Shown: piece after piece, positions 7,333 to 16,692 of the stretch
Layout: every line of letters begins with the position of its first letter
Numbering within the stretch: the stretch's first letter is position 1
Source: Betaproteobacteria bacterium
Lineage (GTDB): Bacteria > Pseudomonadota > Gammaproteobacteria > Burkholderiales > Burkholderiaceae_C
Length of the DNA: 64,000 bases
Assembly: GCA_016868355.1 (NCBI GenBank)
Contig: VGHB01000014.1
Span: 1-64,000, forward strand
Direction: 5' to 3'
Made by a program: the position numbers and the translations under genes
Notes under the pieces: generated by a model
What the model was told of the DNA's origin: nothing
The model's database searches: none
The model's input: only the letters and a program-made list of their open reading frames with translations

Positions 7333-8319
7333 ATGACCGACCCCCTGGGCACAAAGCCGGCCTGCCTGCTGACGGTGGTGATACCCCTGCTCAATGAGCA
7401 GGAGGTCTTGCCCGAGCTGCACGCACGGCTGAAGGCCGCCACGGCTGGCCTGCAAGCGCCAGTGGAGTTGCTGTTCGTGGACGATGGCAGCACCGACCAT
7501 TCGGCTGCAGTGCTGCAGGGCCTGGCGGCCCAAGATCCCCAGGTTGGGGTGATCCGCTTTTCGCGCAACTTCGGCAAGGAACAGGCCATGAGTGCGGGCC
7601 TGCAGGCCGCGCGGGGTGAAGCGGTGGTGATCCTGGACGCCGACCTGCAACACCCGCCGGAGCACATCCCTGAGATGGTGACGGCATGGCGTGCGGGCGC
7701 GGACATTGTCAACATGAAGCGACGCAGCCGGCGCGACGAATCTTGGACCAAGCGCCGTGCCGCAGGCGCCTTCTACCGGCTCATCAACCGGCTGAGCGAC
7801 ACGCCGATTCCGGCGGACATCGGGGACTTTCGGCTGCTCAGCCGCCGCGCGGTGCAGGCCTTGAACCGCATGCCCGAGCGCAACCGCTTCATGAAGGGGC
7901 TGTTCGCCTGGATCGGCTTTCCGCAGGTGACCCTGGAATACGATGTAGCCGAACGCGCCGGCGGCGCCACCAAGTGGAGCCCGCACCAGCTCACCCGCTT
8001 GGCAGTGGAAGGTATCACCGCCTTTTCGATCCAGCCCCTAAAGTTCGCCACCAAGCTAGGCCTGTTGACGGCCCTGCTCGCGGTAGGCTTGGGCCTGTTC
8101 TACCTGGTGCGTGCCTTGCTGTTGGGTGACCCGGTTCCGGGCTTTCCCACGCTGATCGTGGTGATCCTGATGTTGGGAGGCATGCAGCTGATGGCCATCG
8201 GCCTGCTGGGTGAGTACCTGGGGCGCTTGTGGCTGGAATCCAAGCAGCGGCCGCTGTACATCGTGCAAGACCACTGGCCTGCGCGGCAATTCGAAGCATC
8301 CGCCCAGGAAGGCCCATGA
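7333..8319 (+). CDS. GT2 polyprenyl-phosphate glycosyltransferase (GtrB/ArnC type)
   Basis: This is a 328-residue family-2 glycosyltransferase. Its nucleotide-sugar domain has VVIPLLNEQEVLPEL at the N-terminus, VDDGSTD near residue 55, VILDADLQHPPEHIPEM near 105 and DIGDFRLLSRRAV near 165. Two C-terminal membrane helices follow (about residues 235-260 and 270-300), ending YLGRLWLESKQRPLY. This is the GtrB/ArnC/DPM architecture, which makes undecaprenyl-phosphate-linked sugars on the cytoplasmic face. The ATG at 7333 is chosen because upstream codons lie inside gtrA. The stop overlaps the ATG of the next gene by four bases, so the two are translationally coupled. Confidence 0.85.
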   Translation: MTDPLGTKPACLLTVVIPLLNEQEVLPELHARLKAATAGLQAPVELLFVDDGSTDHSAAVLQGLAAQDPQVGVIRFSRNFGKEQAMSAGLQAARGEAVVILDADLQHPPEHIPEMVTAWRAGADIVNMKRRSRRDESWTKRRAAGAFYRLINRLSDTPIPADIGDFRLLSRRAVQALNRMPERNRFMKGLFAWIGFPQVTLEYDVAERAGGATKWSPHQLTRLAVEGITAFSIQPLKFATKLGLLTALLAVGLGLFYLVRALLLGDPVPGFPTLIVVILMLGGMQLMAIGLLGEYLGRLWLESKQRPLYIVQDHWPARQFEASAQEGP

Positions 8320-9923
8320 GCCCTTGGGGCCGCACCCTGTGGCTGGCCATCGGCGCGGCGGTGCTGCTGCGCCTGTTCTTGCTGGCGTGGATGCCCCTGA
8401 CCGACCCCGCAGAGGGCCGCTACGGCGAAATCGGCCGCAAGATGGCGGAGCTGGGTGACTGGGTCACTCCATGGCATCAGTACGGTGTGCCCTTTTGGGG
8501 CAAGCCGCCCTTGTCGTTTTGGATGACCGCGCTCAGCCTCAAGGGCTTGGGCGTCCACGAGTTCGCTGCGCGCTGGCCCCACTTTCTGGCTGGCGTGGCC
8601 ACAGCCTGGTGTGTGTGGAATGTGGCACGGGTGCGCACGGCGCATGAAGGGGCCATCGCGGTTGGGGTGTTGGGCACGGCCTTGTTGTTCTTCTTGAGCA
8701 GCGGCGCGGTGATGACCGATGCCGCCCTGGTGTTGGGCACCACCGTGGCCACCACCGGCGCCTGGTTTGCCCTGAGCAGTGAAGACCCGGTACAACGTCA
8801 GCGCCAAGCCTGGTGGGCCTTTATCGGCGCGGCCCTGGGTATTCTGGCCAAAGGCCCTTTGGCCTTGGTGCTGGTGGGCACACCACTGCTGTTGTGGGCT
8901 GCCTGGTGCGGGCGCTGGCGCGCCTTGTGGCAGGCGCTGCCATGGGTCCGGGGACTGCTGTTGATGTTAGCCGTGAGCGGCCCTTGGTACCTGGCCGCAG
9001 AAATGAAGACGCCTGGCTTCTTCGAATACTTCTTCGTGGGCGAACACTTTCACCGCTTTGCCACACCGGGTTGGGCGGGCGACTTGTATGGCAAGGCACA
9101 CCACGAGCCCTTGGGCATGATTTGGGTGTTTGCCGCAGGCGCTTGCATGCCCTGGACGCTGCTGCTGCCCGCTTGGGCTCTGTGGCGCTGGCGCCGCAAG
9201 CCTAGCCAGCCCGATGGGGCAAAGATGCCACCACAGGGGCCTTGGTCACTGAGCGATCGCGAAACCGCGCGATTCGTGGGCCTGTGGGCAGTGGTGCCGC
9301 TCTTGTTCTTCACCGCATCGAGCAACATCATTTGGACCTATGTGCTGCCGGCCATGCCGGGCTTGGCCTGGTGGGCTGCAAGGCACTTGGGCCGCGACGG
9401 CGAGGGGGGCTTGCGTTGGGCCACCGCCGGGGTGGTGGTGGCGGTGCTGGCCTGGGGCGGCTTGGCCTGGGCAAGCCACCACAACGGCCGCCTGGAGCGC
9501 TCGTCGGCCAAGGGCCTGGTGGCAGCTTGCGAGGCGGCCTGGGCTCGGCACGCGCCAGACGGCCTGCTGGGGAAGGCTCAGGGGCAGGCCATGGGCGCTA
9601 CAGGCGCTGCAAACGGGGCCGCCCCGCCCCGCACAGCAAACGACAGCAGCCCAGTACTCCCAGCAGCACGCTTGGTGCTGTTGGGCCGACGTTCGTTTTC
9701 GGCGCACTTCTACACACAGGGCCAGACCGTGCGAGTGGACGAGCTTCAACAGGCATTGGCTCATTGGCCCAGCGCTGGCACCTGTTTGGCTGTGAAGCTG
9801 GACGACCCAGCCTCCCTGGAGGCCGCGCGTACTGGGGCGCAGCTGGTCGACGATCTGGGCACGCATCATGAACGCCAACTGTGGTGGGCCCTGCTGCCCA
9901 GCCACAGAAAGGAACAGCCATGA
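8316..9923 (+). CDS. ArnT-like lipid-linked glycosyltransferase (GT-C fold)
   Basis: This is a 535-residue membrane protein of the ArnT/PMT superfamily. The first periplasmic loop carries DPAEGRYGEIGRKMAE, with the acidic residues typical of GT-C enzymes, then WGKPPLSFWM. Some ten or more hydrophobic segments follow to about residue 400, then a soluble C-terminal domain. The start is the ATGA overlap with the GT2 gene. Enzymes of this family move a sugar from undecaprenyl phosphate to lipid A or another acceptor on the periplasmic side. Given the neighbours, the sugar is presumably the one loaded by the GT2 enzyme, but neither sugar nor acceptor can be read from sequence. Confidence 0.8.
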   Translation: MSPWGRTLWLAIGAAVLLRLFLLAWMPLTDPAEGRYGEIGRKMAELGDWVTPWHQYGVPFWGKPPLSFWMTALSLKGLGVHEFAARWPHFLAGVATAWCVWNVARVRTAHEGAIAVGVLGTALLFFLSSGAVMTDAALVLGTTVATTGAWFALSSEDPVQRQRQAWWAFIGAALGILAKGPLALVLVGTPLLLWAAWCGRWRALWQALPWVRGLLLMLAVSGPWYLAAEMKTPGFFEYFFVGEHFHRFATPGWAGDLYGKAHHEPLGMIWVFAAGACMPWTLLLPAWALWRWRRKPSQPDGAKMPPQGPWSLSDRETARFVGLWAVVPLLFFTASSNIIWTYVLPAMPGLAWWAARHLGRDGEGGLRWATAGVVVAVLAWGGLAWASHHNGRLERSSAKGLVAACEAAWARHAPDGLLGKAQGQAMGATGAANGAAPPRTANDSSPVLPAARLVLLGRRSFSAHFYTQGQTVRVDELQQALAHWPSAGTCLAVKLDDPASLEAARTGAQLVDDLGTHHERQLWWALLPSHRKEQP

Positions 9924-10759
9924 AGCGGGTAGTCATGTGCGTCGATGACTTCGGTTTGCACCCGGGTGTCAACCGGGCGGTGGTGGAATTGGTCGACGCC
10001 GGCGTGGTCAGCGCCACCAGTTGCATGAGCTGGGGCCCCGCCTGGCGCGAGGGTGCTGCGCTGCTCAAGGGGCCGCGCCGCGAGCACCTGGACGTTGGGC
10101 TGCACCTGAATCTCACCGAAGACTTTGCTGCCGCCCCCCACGAGGCGCTGCCCTTGGGCATGGTGATTGGACGGGCGGTGCTGCACAGTTTGAACCGATC
10201 GTGGCTGCAACGCGCGGTATGCAGCCAGCTCGATGCGTTTGAAGAGGCCTTTGGCCAAGCGCCCGACTATGTCGACGGCCACCAGCATGTGCACCAACTG
10301 CCGCAGGTGCGTGAACAGCTATTGGCTGAACTCAGCCGCCGCTATGGCGCACCAGCGCAGCGGCCCTGGCTGCGCTTGACCTGCGCTAGGGCTGGCCCAC
10401 ATGGGGTGACCTTCAAGCAGCGGTTGATCCAGGCCCTAGGAGCTCGCGCTTTCGAGCGTATTGCGCGACGCGCCGGCTTCAACCTCAACGGGGCATTGTT
10501 GGGGGTATACAGCTTTGACGCCGATACGACAGGCTACGCCCGCCGGCTGCGCGATTGGCTACAACAGGCTCAAGACGGCGACGTGTTGATGATGCACCCT
10601 GCCGCTGCGCCCGGCAGGGCCGACCACCCGTGCACACCACCCGATGCCATCGCCGCAGCCCGTGCGGTGGAATACAGCGTGTTGGGACAGCAAGGCCTGC
10701 TGTGCCTCACCCAAGCAGGGGTACAGCCCCATCGCCTGCAGCGCCGTCCGCTATTCTGA
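9920..10759 (+). CDS. ChbG/YdjC-family carbohydrate deacetylase
   Basis: This is a 279-residue protein of the YdjC/ChbG (HpnK-like) family. Metal ligands appear as DDFGLHPGVN near the N-terminus and DGHQHVHQLP near residue 118. A later block GDVLMMHPAAAPG carries another His. Family members deacetylate N-acetylated sugars or a hopanoid-linked glucosamine. The start overlaps the preceding stop (ATGA), making this the fourth gene of the coupled set. In the Arn pathway a deacetylase-fold enzyme (ArnD) deformylates the lipid-linked sugar. This protein could do an equivalent job here, which is inference from position only. Confidence 0.8.
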   Translation: MKRVVMCVDDFGLHPGVNRAVVELVDAGVVSATSCMSWGPAWREGAALLKGPRREHLDVGLHLNLTEDFAAAPHEALPLGMVIGRAVLHSLNRSWLQRAVCSQLDAFEEAFGQAPDYVDGHQHVHQLPQVREQLLAELSRRYGAPAQRPWLRLTCARAGPHGVTFKQRLIQALGARAFERIARRAGFNLNGALLGVYSFDADTTGYARRLRDWLQQAQDGDVLMMHPAAAPGRADHPCTPPDAIAAARAVEYSVLGQQGLLCLTQAGVQPHRLQRRPLF

Positions 10760-10801
10760 TCAGCGTCATAAAGGTCCAAAACCTGCTACGCCGATCAGCC
10801 C

Positions 10802-12019
10802 ATGTTCAACCGTGCGACCGAAACCGCCCGCCAGCACCGCTTCCTTTGGGAAGGCCGAGATCGTCATGGCCAATCCATGCGGGGTGAAATGAAGGCGGCA
10901 AACGTGTTGACGGTGCAGGCCCAGTTGCGCCGACAAGGCATCTTCATGACCCATGTGCACCAAGCCCGTTGGGCGGGCTGCGCCGCCTTGAGCAGGCCCG
11001 AACGCGTGGCGTTCACCCGTCAGCTGGCCAGCATGGCACGGTCAAGTTTGCCGCTGCTGCAAAGCCTGGACCTGATGGCACGCGGCCCAGGCAAGCCAGG
11101 CCTGCGCCGGATCGCGCAGCAACTGCGGCTCGATGTGGCCACAGGCCAGCAACTTTCAAGTGCCATGGCACGACACCCCAAAAGCTTTCCCGCGCTGTAC
11201 CGCCAGCTGGTGGCCGTGGGTGAGGCCGCGGGGGTGATGGACCACACGCTGGAGCGCCTGGCGCTGCATGAGGAAAAGGCCTGGGCGTTGCGCCGGCAGA
11301 TGCGCGCTGCCCTGCTGTACCCTGCTGTGGTCGTGGGGGTCGCCGGTGCAGTGGTGGCCCTCATCTTGGCGGTGGTGGTGCCCACATTCGAATCGGTGTT
11401 TGCCTCCTTCGGGGCGGAATTGCCGCTGCCCACGCAGCTGGTGGTGGCCGCTTCTCAGGCCTTGATGGCCGCGTGGTGGCCCATGCTGGCAGGCCTCGTG
11501 GTTGCGGCTGGGGTGTACCGGTGGGTGATGACGCGCTGGCCAGCGCTCAAGCGCTTGGCCAACGCGGCGCCATTGCACCTGCCCTTGCTTGGGCTGTTGA
11601 TCCGGCGCGCGCTGCTGGCACGCTGGGCACGAACCTTGGCCACCTTGTTGGAAGCGGGCATTCCCTTGGTCGACGCCCTGGGCAGCGTGGCCCAGGCCGC
11701 GGGCAACCCTGCGTTCGAACAGGCCACGCGCCAGGTGCAGCGCAGCGTTTGTAATGGGCAGCGGCTGTCACAGGCGTTGGAGGGTGCTGCCGTGTTTCCA
11801 CCCTTGGTGGTGCAGATGGCCAGCGTGGGCGAAGAAGCCGGCGCACTCGAACGGATGATGGGCAAAACGGCCGAGTTGTTCGAGGCCGAGGTTGACGACG
11901 AAGTAAAGGGCTTGTCAAGCCTGTTGGAGCCCCTGATCATCGTCATCCTCGGCACGCTGATTGGGGGCATTGTTGTGGCTTTGTATCTGCCGATGTTCCA
12001 GCTCGGCTCCATCGTTTAA
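10802..12019 (+). CDS. pilC: type IV pilus inner-membrane platform protein PilC
   Basis: This is a 405-residue protein with the two T2SSF domains of PilC/GspF (about residues 68-190 and 272-395). They are recognised by FTRQLASMARSSLPLLQSL and VAVGEAAGVMDHTLERLA in the first, and by WARTLATLLEAGIPLVDAL and ASVGEEAGALERMM in the second. Membrane segments fall near 172-195, 225-245 and 375-400. PilC is the inner-membrane platform on which the PilB/PilT motors act. The gene is followed by pilD six bases downstream, as usual in Burkholderiales. The pilB ATPase gene that I would expect upstream is not there; the ChbG-like gene is. Confidence 0.88.
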   Translation: MFNRATETARQHRFLWEGRDRHGQSMRGEMKAANVLTVQAQLRRQGIFMTHVHQARWAGCAALSRPERVAFTRQLASMARSSLPLLQSLDLMARGPGKPGLRRIAQQLRLDVATGQQLSSAMARHPKSFPALYRQLVAVGEAAGVMDHTLERLALHEEKAWALRRQMRAALLYPAVVVGVAGAVVALILAVVVPTFESVFASFGAELPLPTQLVVAASQALMAAWWPMLAGLVVAAGVYRWVMTRWPALKRLANAAPLHLPLLGLLIRRALLARWARTLATLLEAGIPLVDALGSVAQAAGNPAFEQATRQVQRSVCNGQRLSQALEGAAVFPPLVVQMASVGEEAGALERMMGKTAELFEAEVDDEVKGLSSLLEPLIIVILGTLIGGIVVALYLPMFQLGSIV

Positions 12020-12025
12020 AGCACC

Positions 12026-12976
12026 ATGGCAAGCGGCGACATCCAATCGGCACTCTGGCCCCTGTGGAGCCCCGTGGGCCTGCTGCTGCTGGGACTGTGC
12101 GTGGGCAGCTTTATCAACGTGGTGGTGCGCCGCCTGCCCCTGATGATGGGGCGGCACGGGTGGCGAGACACCGCAGCGCAGCTGCAAAGCACCCCGGGTT
12201 CGGCGGAATGGACGGGGCCCGTGGCCGAGGATGAAGCGGCGCTGGCGCGGCGGCTGGCGGTGGCTCAAGAACTGCACGCCCGCCTGAACGGCTTGCCTGA
12301 CCTGAGCTTGGTGCACCCGCGGTCGCACTGCCCGGGCTGTGGCCATGTGCTGGCTTGGCATGAAAACCTTCCACTGCTGGGTTGGCTGCGCCTGCGGGGG
12401 CGATGCAGTGCCTGCGGTATGGCAATCGGCTGGCGGATGCCGCTGGTGGAACTGTTTACCGGGCTGCTGTTTTGGGCAATGGGCTTGCGCTTTGGCTTCG
12501 AGCCCATCGCGCTGCTGTGGGGGGCCTGGGGTGCTGCGCTGGCGACCATGGCCCTGATCGATTGGGACACCACCTGGCTGCCCGACGCGCTGACACTGCC
12601 CTTGTTGTGGTCAGGCCTGGTGGTGGCAGCCTTGGGCTGGACACTGCCGTTGTCCGATGCCATTTGGGGCTCGGTGTGGGGCTATCTTGGCTTGTGGGTG
12701 GTGGTGGCTGTGTTCGAACGCATCGTCGGTCAAGAGGCCATGGGCGGCGGCGACCTGAAGCTGTTGGCCGCCTTGGGTGCTTGGCTGGGGCCTGCGGCCC
12801 TGTTGCCGTTGGTGTTCATCGCTTCGTGCCTCGGTGCGGTGGTGGGCTTGGTGATGAAATCCCAGGGCGTGCTGCGGGAAGGGCGCTTTGTACCCTTCGG
12901 GCCCTTTTTGGCCCTGGGCGGTGCGGTGGTGGCATGTTGGGAAGCGGGCCCCTGGGTCCTGGGGGTGGGTGGGTGA
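12026..12976 (+). CDS. pilD: prepilin peptidase / N-methyltransferase PilD
   Basis: This is a 316-residue A24-family aspartic peptidase. The cytoplasmic domain has the CPGCGHVLAWHENLP and CSACG pair of CxxC motifs that bind zinc. The two catalytic Asp lie in LIDWDTTWLPD (about residue 177) and GGGDLKLLAALGAW (about 240). Eight or so hydrophobic segments follow the family pattern. It cleaves the leader of type IV prepilins and methylates the new N-terminal residue. It lies between pilC (6-bp gap) and coaE, whose ATG overlaps the pilD stop as TGATG, so the three are co-translated. Confidence 0.92.
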   Translation: MASGDIQSALWPLWSPVGLLLLGLCVGSFINVVVRRLPLMMGRHGWRDTAAQLQSTPGSAEWTGPVAEDEAALARRLAVAQELHARLNGLPDLSLVHPRSHCPGCGHVLAWHENLPLLGWLRLRGRCSACGMAIGWRMPLVELFTGLLFWAMGLRFGFEPIALLWGAWGAALATMALIDWDTTWLPDALTLPLLWSGLVVAALGWTLPLSDAIWGSVWGYLGLWVVVAVFERIVGQEAMGGGDLKLLAALGAWLGPAALLPLVFIASCLGAVVGLVMKSQGVLREGRFVPFGPFLALGGAVVACWEAGPWVLGVGG

Positions 12977-13578
12977 TGAAGCTCGGGCTGACCGGTGGCA
13001 TTGGCTCAGGCAAAAGCACGGTGGGTGCTTTTTTCGAGGCCTGTGGAGCGTGGCGGTTTGATGCCGATGCGGTATCGCGCGAACTCACATCGGCGCACGG
13101 TGGGGCCATGCCTGCCATTGCGCGGGCCTTTGGGCCCGCCGTTGTTGGCCCTGATGGCTCGCTCGACCGCTCCGCTATGCGCGCTTTGGTGTTCGATAAC
13201 GTGGCGCAGCGGCAGCGCCTGCAGGCCATCTTGCATCCCATGATTGCCCAGCGGCGCGAGTCCTTTGTTCAGGCTGCTGCAGGCCACGACGTGGTGTTCG
13301 ACGTGCCACTGCTGGCCGAATCCCCGGCTTGGCGCACGCGGGTAGACCGCATTGTGGTGGTCGACTGCCTGGAGTCCACCCAAGTCAGCCGGGTGATGGC
13401 CCGCTCGGGCCTAAACGCTGACGACGTGCACCGCATTATGGACAGCCAGGCCACCCGCACGCAGCGACGCGCAGTGGCCGACGCAGTGATCTTCAACGAA
13501 GACCTGAGCTTGACCGCGTTGGAGCAAGCGGTTCAGGGCTTGTGGATGCACTGGTGCGGCAGGCCTGTGAAACAATGA
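12976..13578 (+). CDS. coaE: dephospho-CoA kinase
   Basis: This is a 200-residue P-loop kinase that phosphorylates dephospho-CoA, the last step of CoA synthesis. Walker A is GLTGGIGSGKST at residues 4-15. The substrate-binding DADAVSREL follows, then the LHPMIAQRR block and VVFDVPLLAESPAW near residue 108. The LID region contains RVMARSGLNADDVHRIM. Length is normal. The ATG at 12976 sits in a TGATG overlap with pilD. The longer open frame upstream is pilD in another reading frame. Linkage to pilD and zapD is a conserved arrangement in beta- and gammaproteobacteria. Confidence 0.92.
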   Translation: MKLGLTGGIGSGKSTVGAFFEACGAWRFDADAVSRELTSAHGGAMPAIARAFGPAVVGPDGSLDRSAMRALVFDNVAQRQRLQAILHPMIAQRRESFVQAAAGHDVVFDVPLLAESPAWRTRVDRIVVVDCLESTQVSRVMARSGLNADDVHRIMDSQATRTQRRAVADAVIFNEDLSLTALEQAVQGLWMHWCGRPVKQ

Positions 13579-13605
13579 GCGCGTGAATTTTGGATCGCTG
13601 CGCAG

Positions 13606-14394
13606 TTGTTGCGGCGAATCGCTCAGCACGGGCCGCCCTTGATCCTCTACGAATACCCCCTCAACGAAGGTTCCCGGACCCTGCTGCGTTTGGAACGCTT
13701 GTTTGCCCGGCTGCAGCTGTTGGTCTCGCGTGATGGCGAAGTTGACCACCACCACGCCCTGATGACGGTGTTCGAGGTGATGGAGCTGCTGGGCCGGTCC
13801 GACCTGAAGGGCGACATGATGCGCGAACTCGACCGGCAGCGACTGGTGCTCCAAAGCTACCGCGTCAACCCAGCCGTGGCCAGCGAGCCGCTGGAACAGC
13901 TGATTGCACAATTCAGCCAGGCTTTTGAAGCCCTGAACCGGCTCAGCGGCAAGCTGGGCTCGGAGATCACTTCCAACGAATGGCTGATGGCTTTGCGCGG
14001 GCGCTCGGCGGTGCCGGGTGGCACCTTTGAGTTCGACGCACCGGGCTACCACGCGTGGCTGCACCGCAACGCTGAAGGGCGCCGCGCCGACCTTCAGCGC
14101 TGGACAGCGGGGCTGCAGGCGGTGGCCCAGGGCGTTCGCCTGATCATGGGTTTGGTGCGAGAGTCAGGTCAAGCGGTGCGTGCGGCAGCCCCTGGCGGTC
14201 AGTTCCAACAGAGCCTGCCGCAAGGCAAGCCCTACCAGCTGTTGAGGTTAAAGCTCGACGACCGCTTGGAACTGGTACCGGAAATCACCGGCCATCGTTT
14301 GATGGTGTCGGTTCGTTTCCTGCGAGCCGACACCGCAGGGCGCCTGAGGCCCTCTGGCGAGGATGTGCACTTTGAGTTCGCCTTGTGCAGCTGA
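13606..14394 (+). CDS. zapD: cell division protein ZapD
   Basis: This is a ZapD (YacF) protein of up to 262 residues, an FtsZ-bundling factor at the division ring. Family blocks are ILYEYPLNEGSRTLLRLERL at the N-terminus, DLKGDMMRELDRQR near residue 70, LTxNEWL-type SNEWLMALRGRSAVPGGTFEF near 125, and the C-terminal VRFLRADTAGRLRPS. No ATG fits. TTG at 13606 and TTG at 13639 are both in frame. The second starts directly at the conserved ILYEYP segment and is the better family fit, though neither has a strong SD. The gene follows coaE, its usual neighbour. Confidence 0.85.
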   Translation: MLRRIAQHGPPLILYEYPLNEGSRTLLRLERLFARLQLLVSRDGEVDHHHALMTVFEVMELLGRSDLKGDMMRELDRQRLVLQSYRVNPAVASEPLEQLIAQFSQAFEALNRLSGKLGSEITSNEWLMALRGRSAVPGGTFEFDAPGYHAWLHRNAEGRRADLQRWTAGLQAVAQGVRLIMGLVRESGQAVRAAAPGGQFQQSLPQGKPYQLLRLKLDDRLELVPEITGHRLMVSVRFLRADTAGRLRPSGEDVHFEFALCS

Positions 14395-14448
14395 GCGGGT
14401 GTGCAGCTGAGCGGATGCGGGAAAACCCGTAATCTTGACCAGTCTGCC

Positions 14449-14477
14449 CTTGAAGGGCTTAGAGCCGTCCCTATAAT
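14449..14477 (+). promoter_or_regulatory. groESL promoter, sigma-70 / sigma-32 composite
   Basis: CTTGAAG at 14449-14455 and CCCTATAAT at 14469-14477 fit two readings. One is a sigma-70 pair (TTGAAG, 16 bp, TATAAT). The other is a sigma-32 pair (CTTGAA, 13 bp, CCCTAT). The expected start of transcription falls at about 14484, at the edge of the CIRCE operator. Confidence 0.65.
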
Positions 14478-14483
14478 AGGTTG

Positions 14484-14510
14484 GTAGCACTCAAAACCTT
14501 TGAGTGCTAA
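14484..14510 (+). promoter_or_regulatory. CIRCE operator (HrcA binding site)
   Basis: The inverted repeat GTAGCACTC / GAGTGCTAA has a nine-base spacer. It differs from the consensus TTAGCACTC-N9-GAGTGCTAA by only the first base. It lies immediately downstream of the -10 box and about 100 bp before groES, the classic location for HrcA repression of groESL. Confidence 0.93.
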
Positions 14511-14612
14511 CAGCAGTTCCAGCCGGTTTGGCGGGCTGCTCCTCTTGACCTCAGACCGTTTGGCCTGTTGGCTTGCGAACGGCTGAAACCTGTTTTTTCT
14601 CAAGGAGATGGT

Positions 14613-14903
14613 ATGAAGCTGCGTCCTCTGCACGATCGTGTGATCGTCAAGCGCCTGGAAAACGAAACCAAGACTGCCTCGGGCATCGTGATCCCCGACA
14701 ACGCCGCCGAGAAGCCTGACCAGGGCGAAGTCCTGGCCGTGGGCCCGGGCAAGCGCAATGACAAAGGCGAATTCGTTGTCCTGAACATCAAGGTGGGCGA
14801 CCGCGTGCTGTTCGGCAAGTACAGCGGCCAGACGGTGAAGGTCGATGGCGACGAATTGCTGGTCATGCGCGAAGAAGACCTGTTTGCGGTGGTCGAGCGC
14901 TGA
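14613..14903 (+). CDS. groES: co-chaperonin GroES
   Basis: This is a 96-residue Cpn10 protein beginning [20 protein letters not shown]. The mobile-loop region is [19 protein letters not shown], followed by [19 protein letters not shown], and the protein ends DLFAVVER. It forms the heptameric lid of the GroEL chamber. AAGGAG at 14602-14607 fixes the ATG at 14613; an upstream in-frame codon at 14568 lies in the untranslated leader. It is cotranscribed with groEL 51 bp downstream under the promoter and CIRCE at 14449-14510. Confidence 0.97.
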   Translation: MKLRPLHDRVIVKRLENETKTASGIVIPDNAAEKPDQGEVLAVGPGKRNDKGEFVVLNIKVGDRVLFGKYSGQTVKVDGDELLVMREEDLFAVVER

Positions 14904-14930
14904 TTCGACGCTGAAGCGCGAATTTGTTGA

Positions 14931-16604
<1,674 letters not shown>

Positions 16605-16663
16605 GTCCAGCTGCGCTGTTACCGGGAGCCTGCCACGCACAGCCCCCCGCCCTGCAGTGCACC

Positions 16664-16692
16664 AGCCCCGCGAGCGATCGCGGGGCTTTTTT
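16664..16692 (+). terminator. rho-independent terminator of groESL
   Basis: A GC-rich nine-pair stem (AGCCCCGCG / CGCGGGGCT) with a six-base loop is followed by six T. It lies 60 bp after the groEL stop. Its T-run touches the stop codon of the convergent hydrolase gene, so it may serve both directions. Confidence 0.9.

Noticed and set aside
12382-12975. Upstream in-frame extension of coaE
   Set aside because: It lies wholly within pilD in another frame; the TGATG overlap and P-loop position set the start at 12976.
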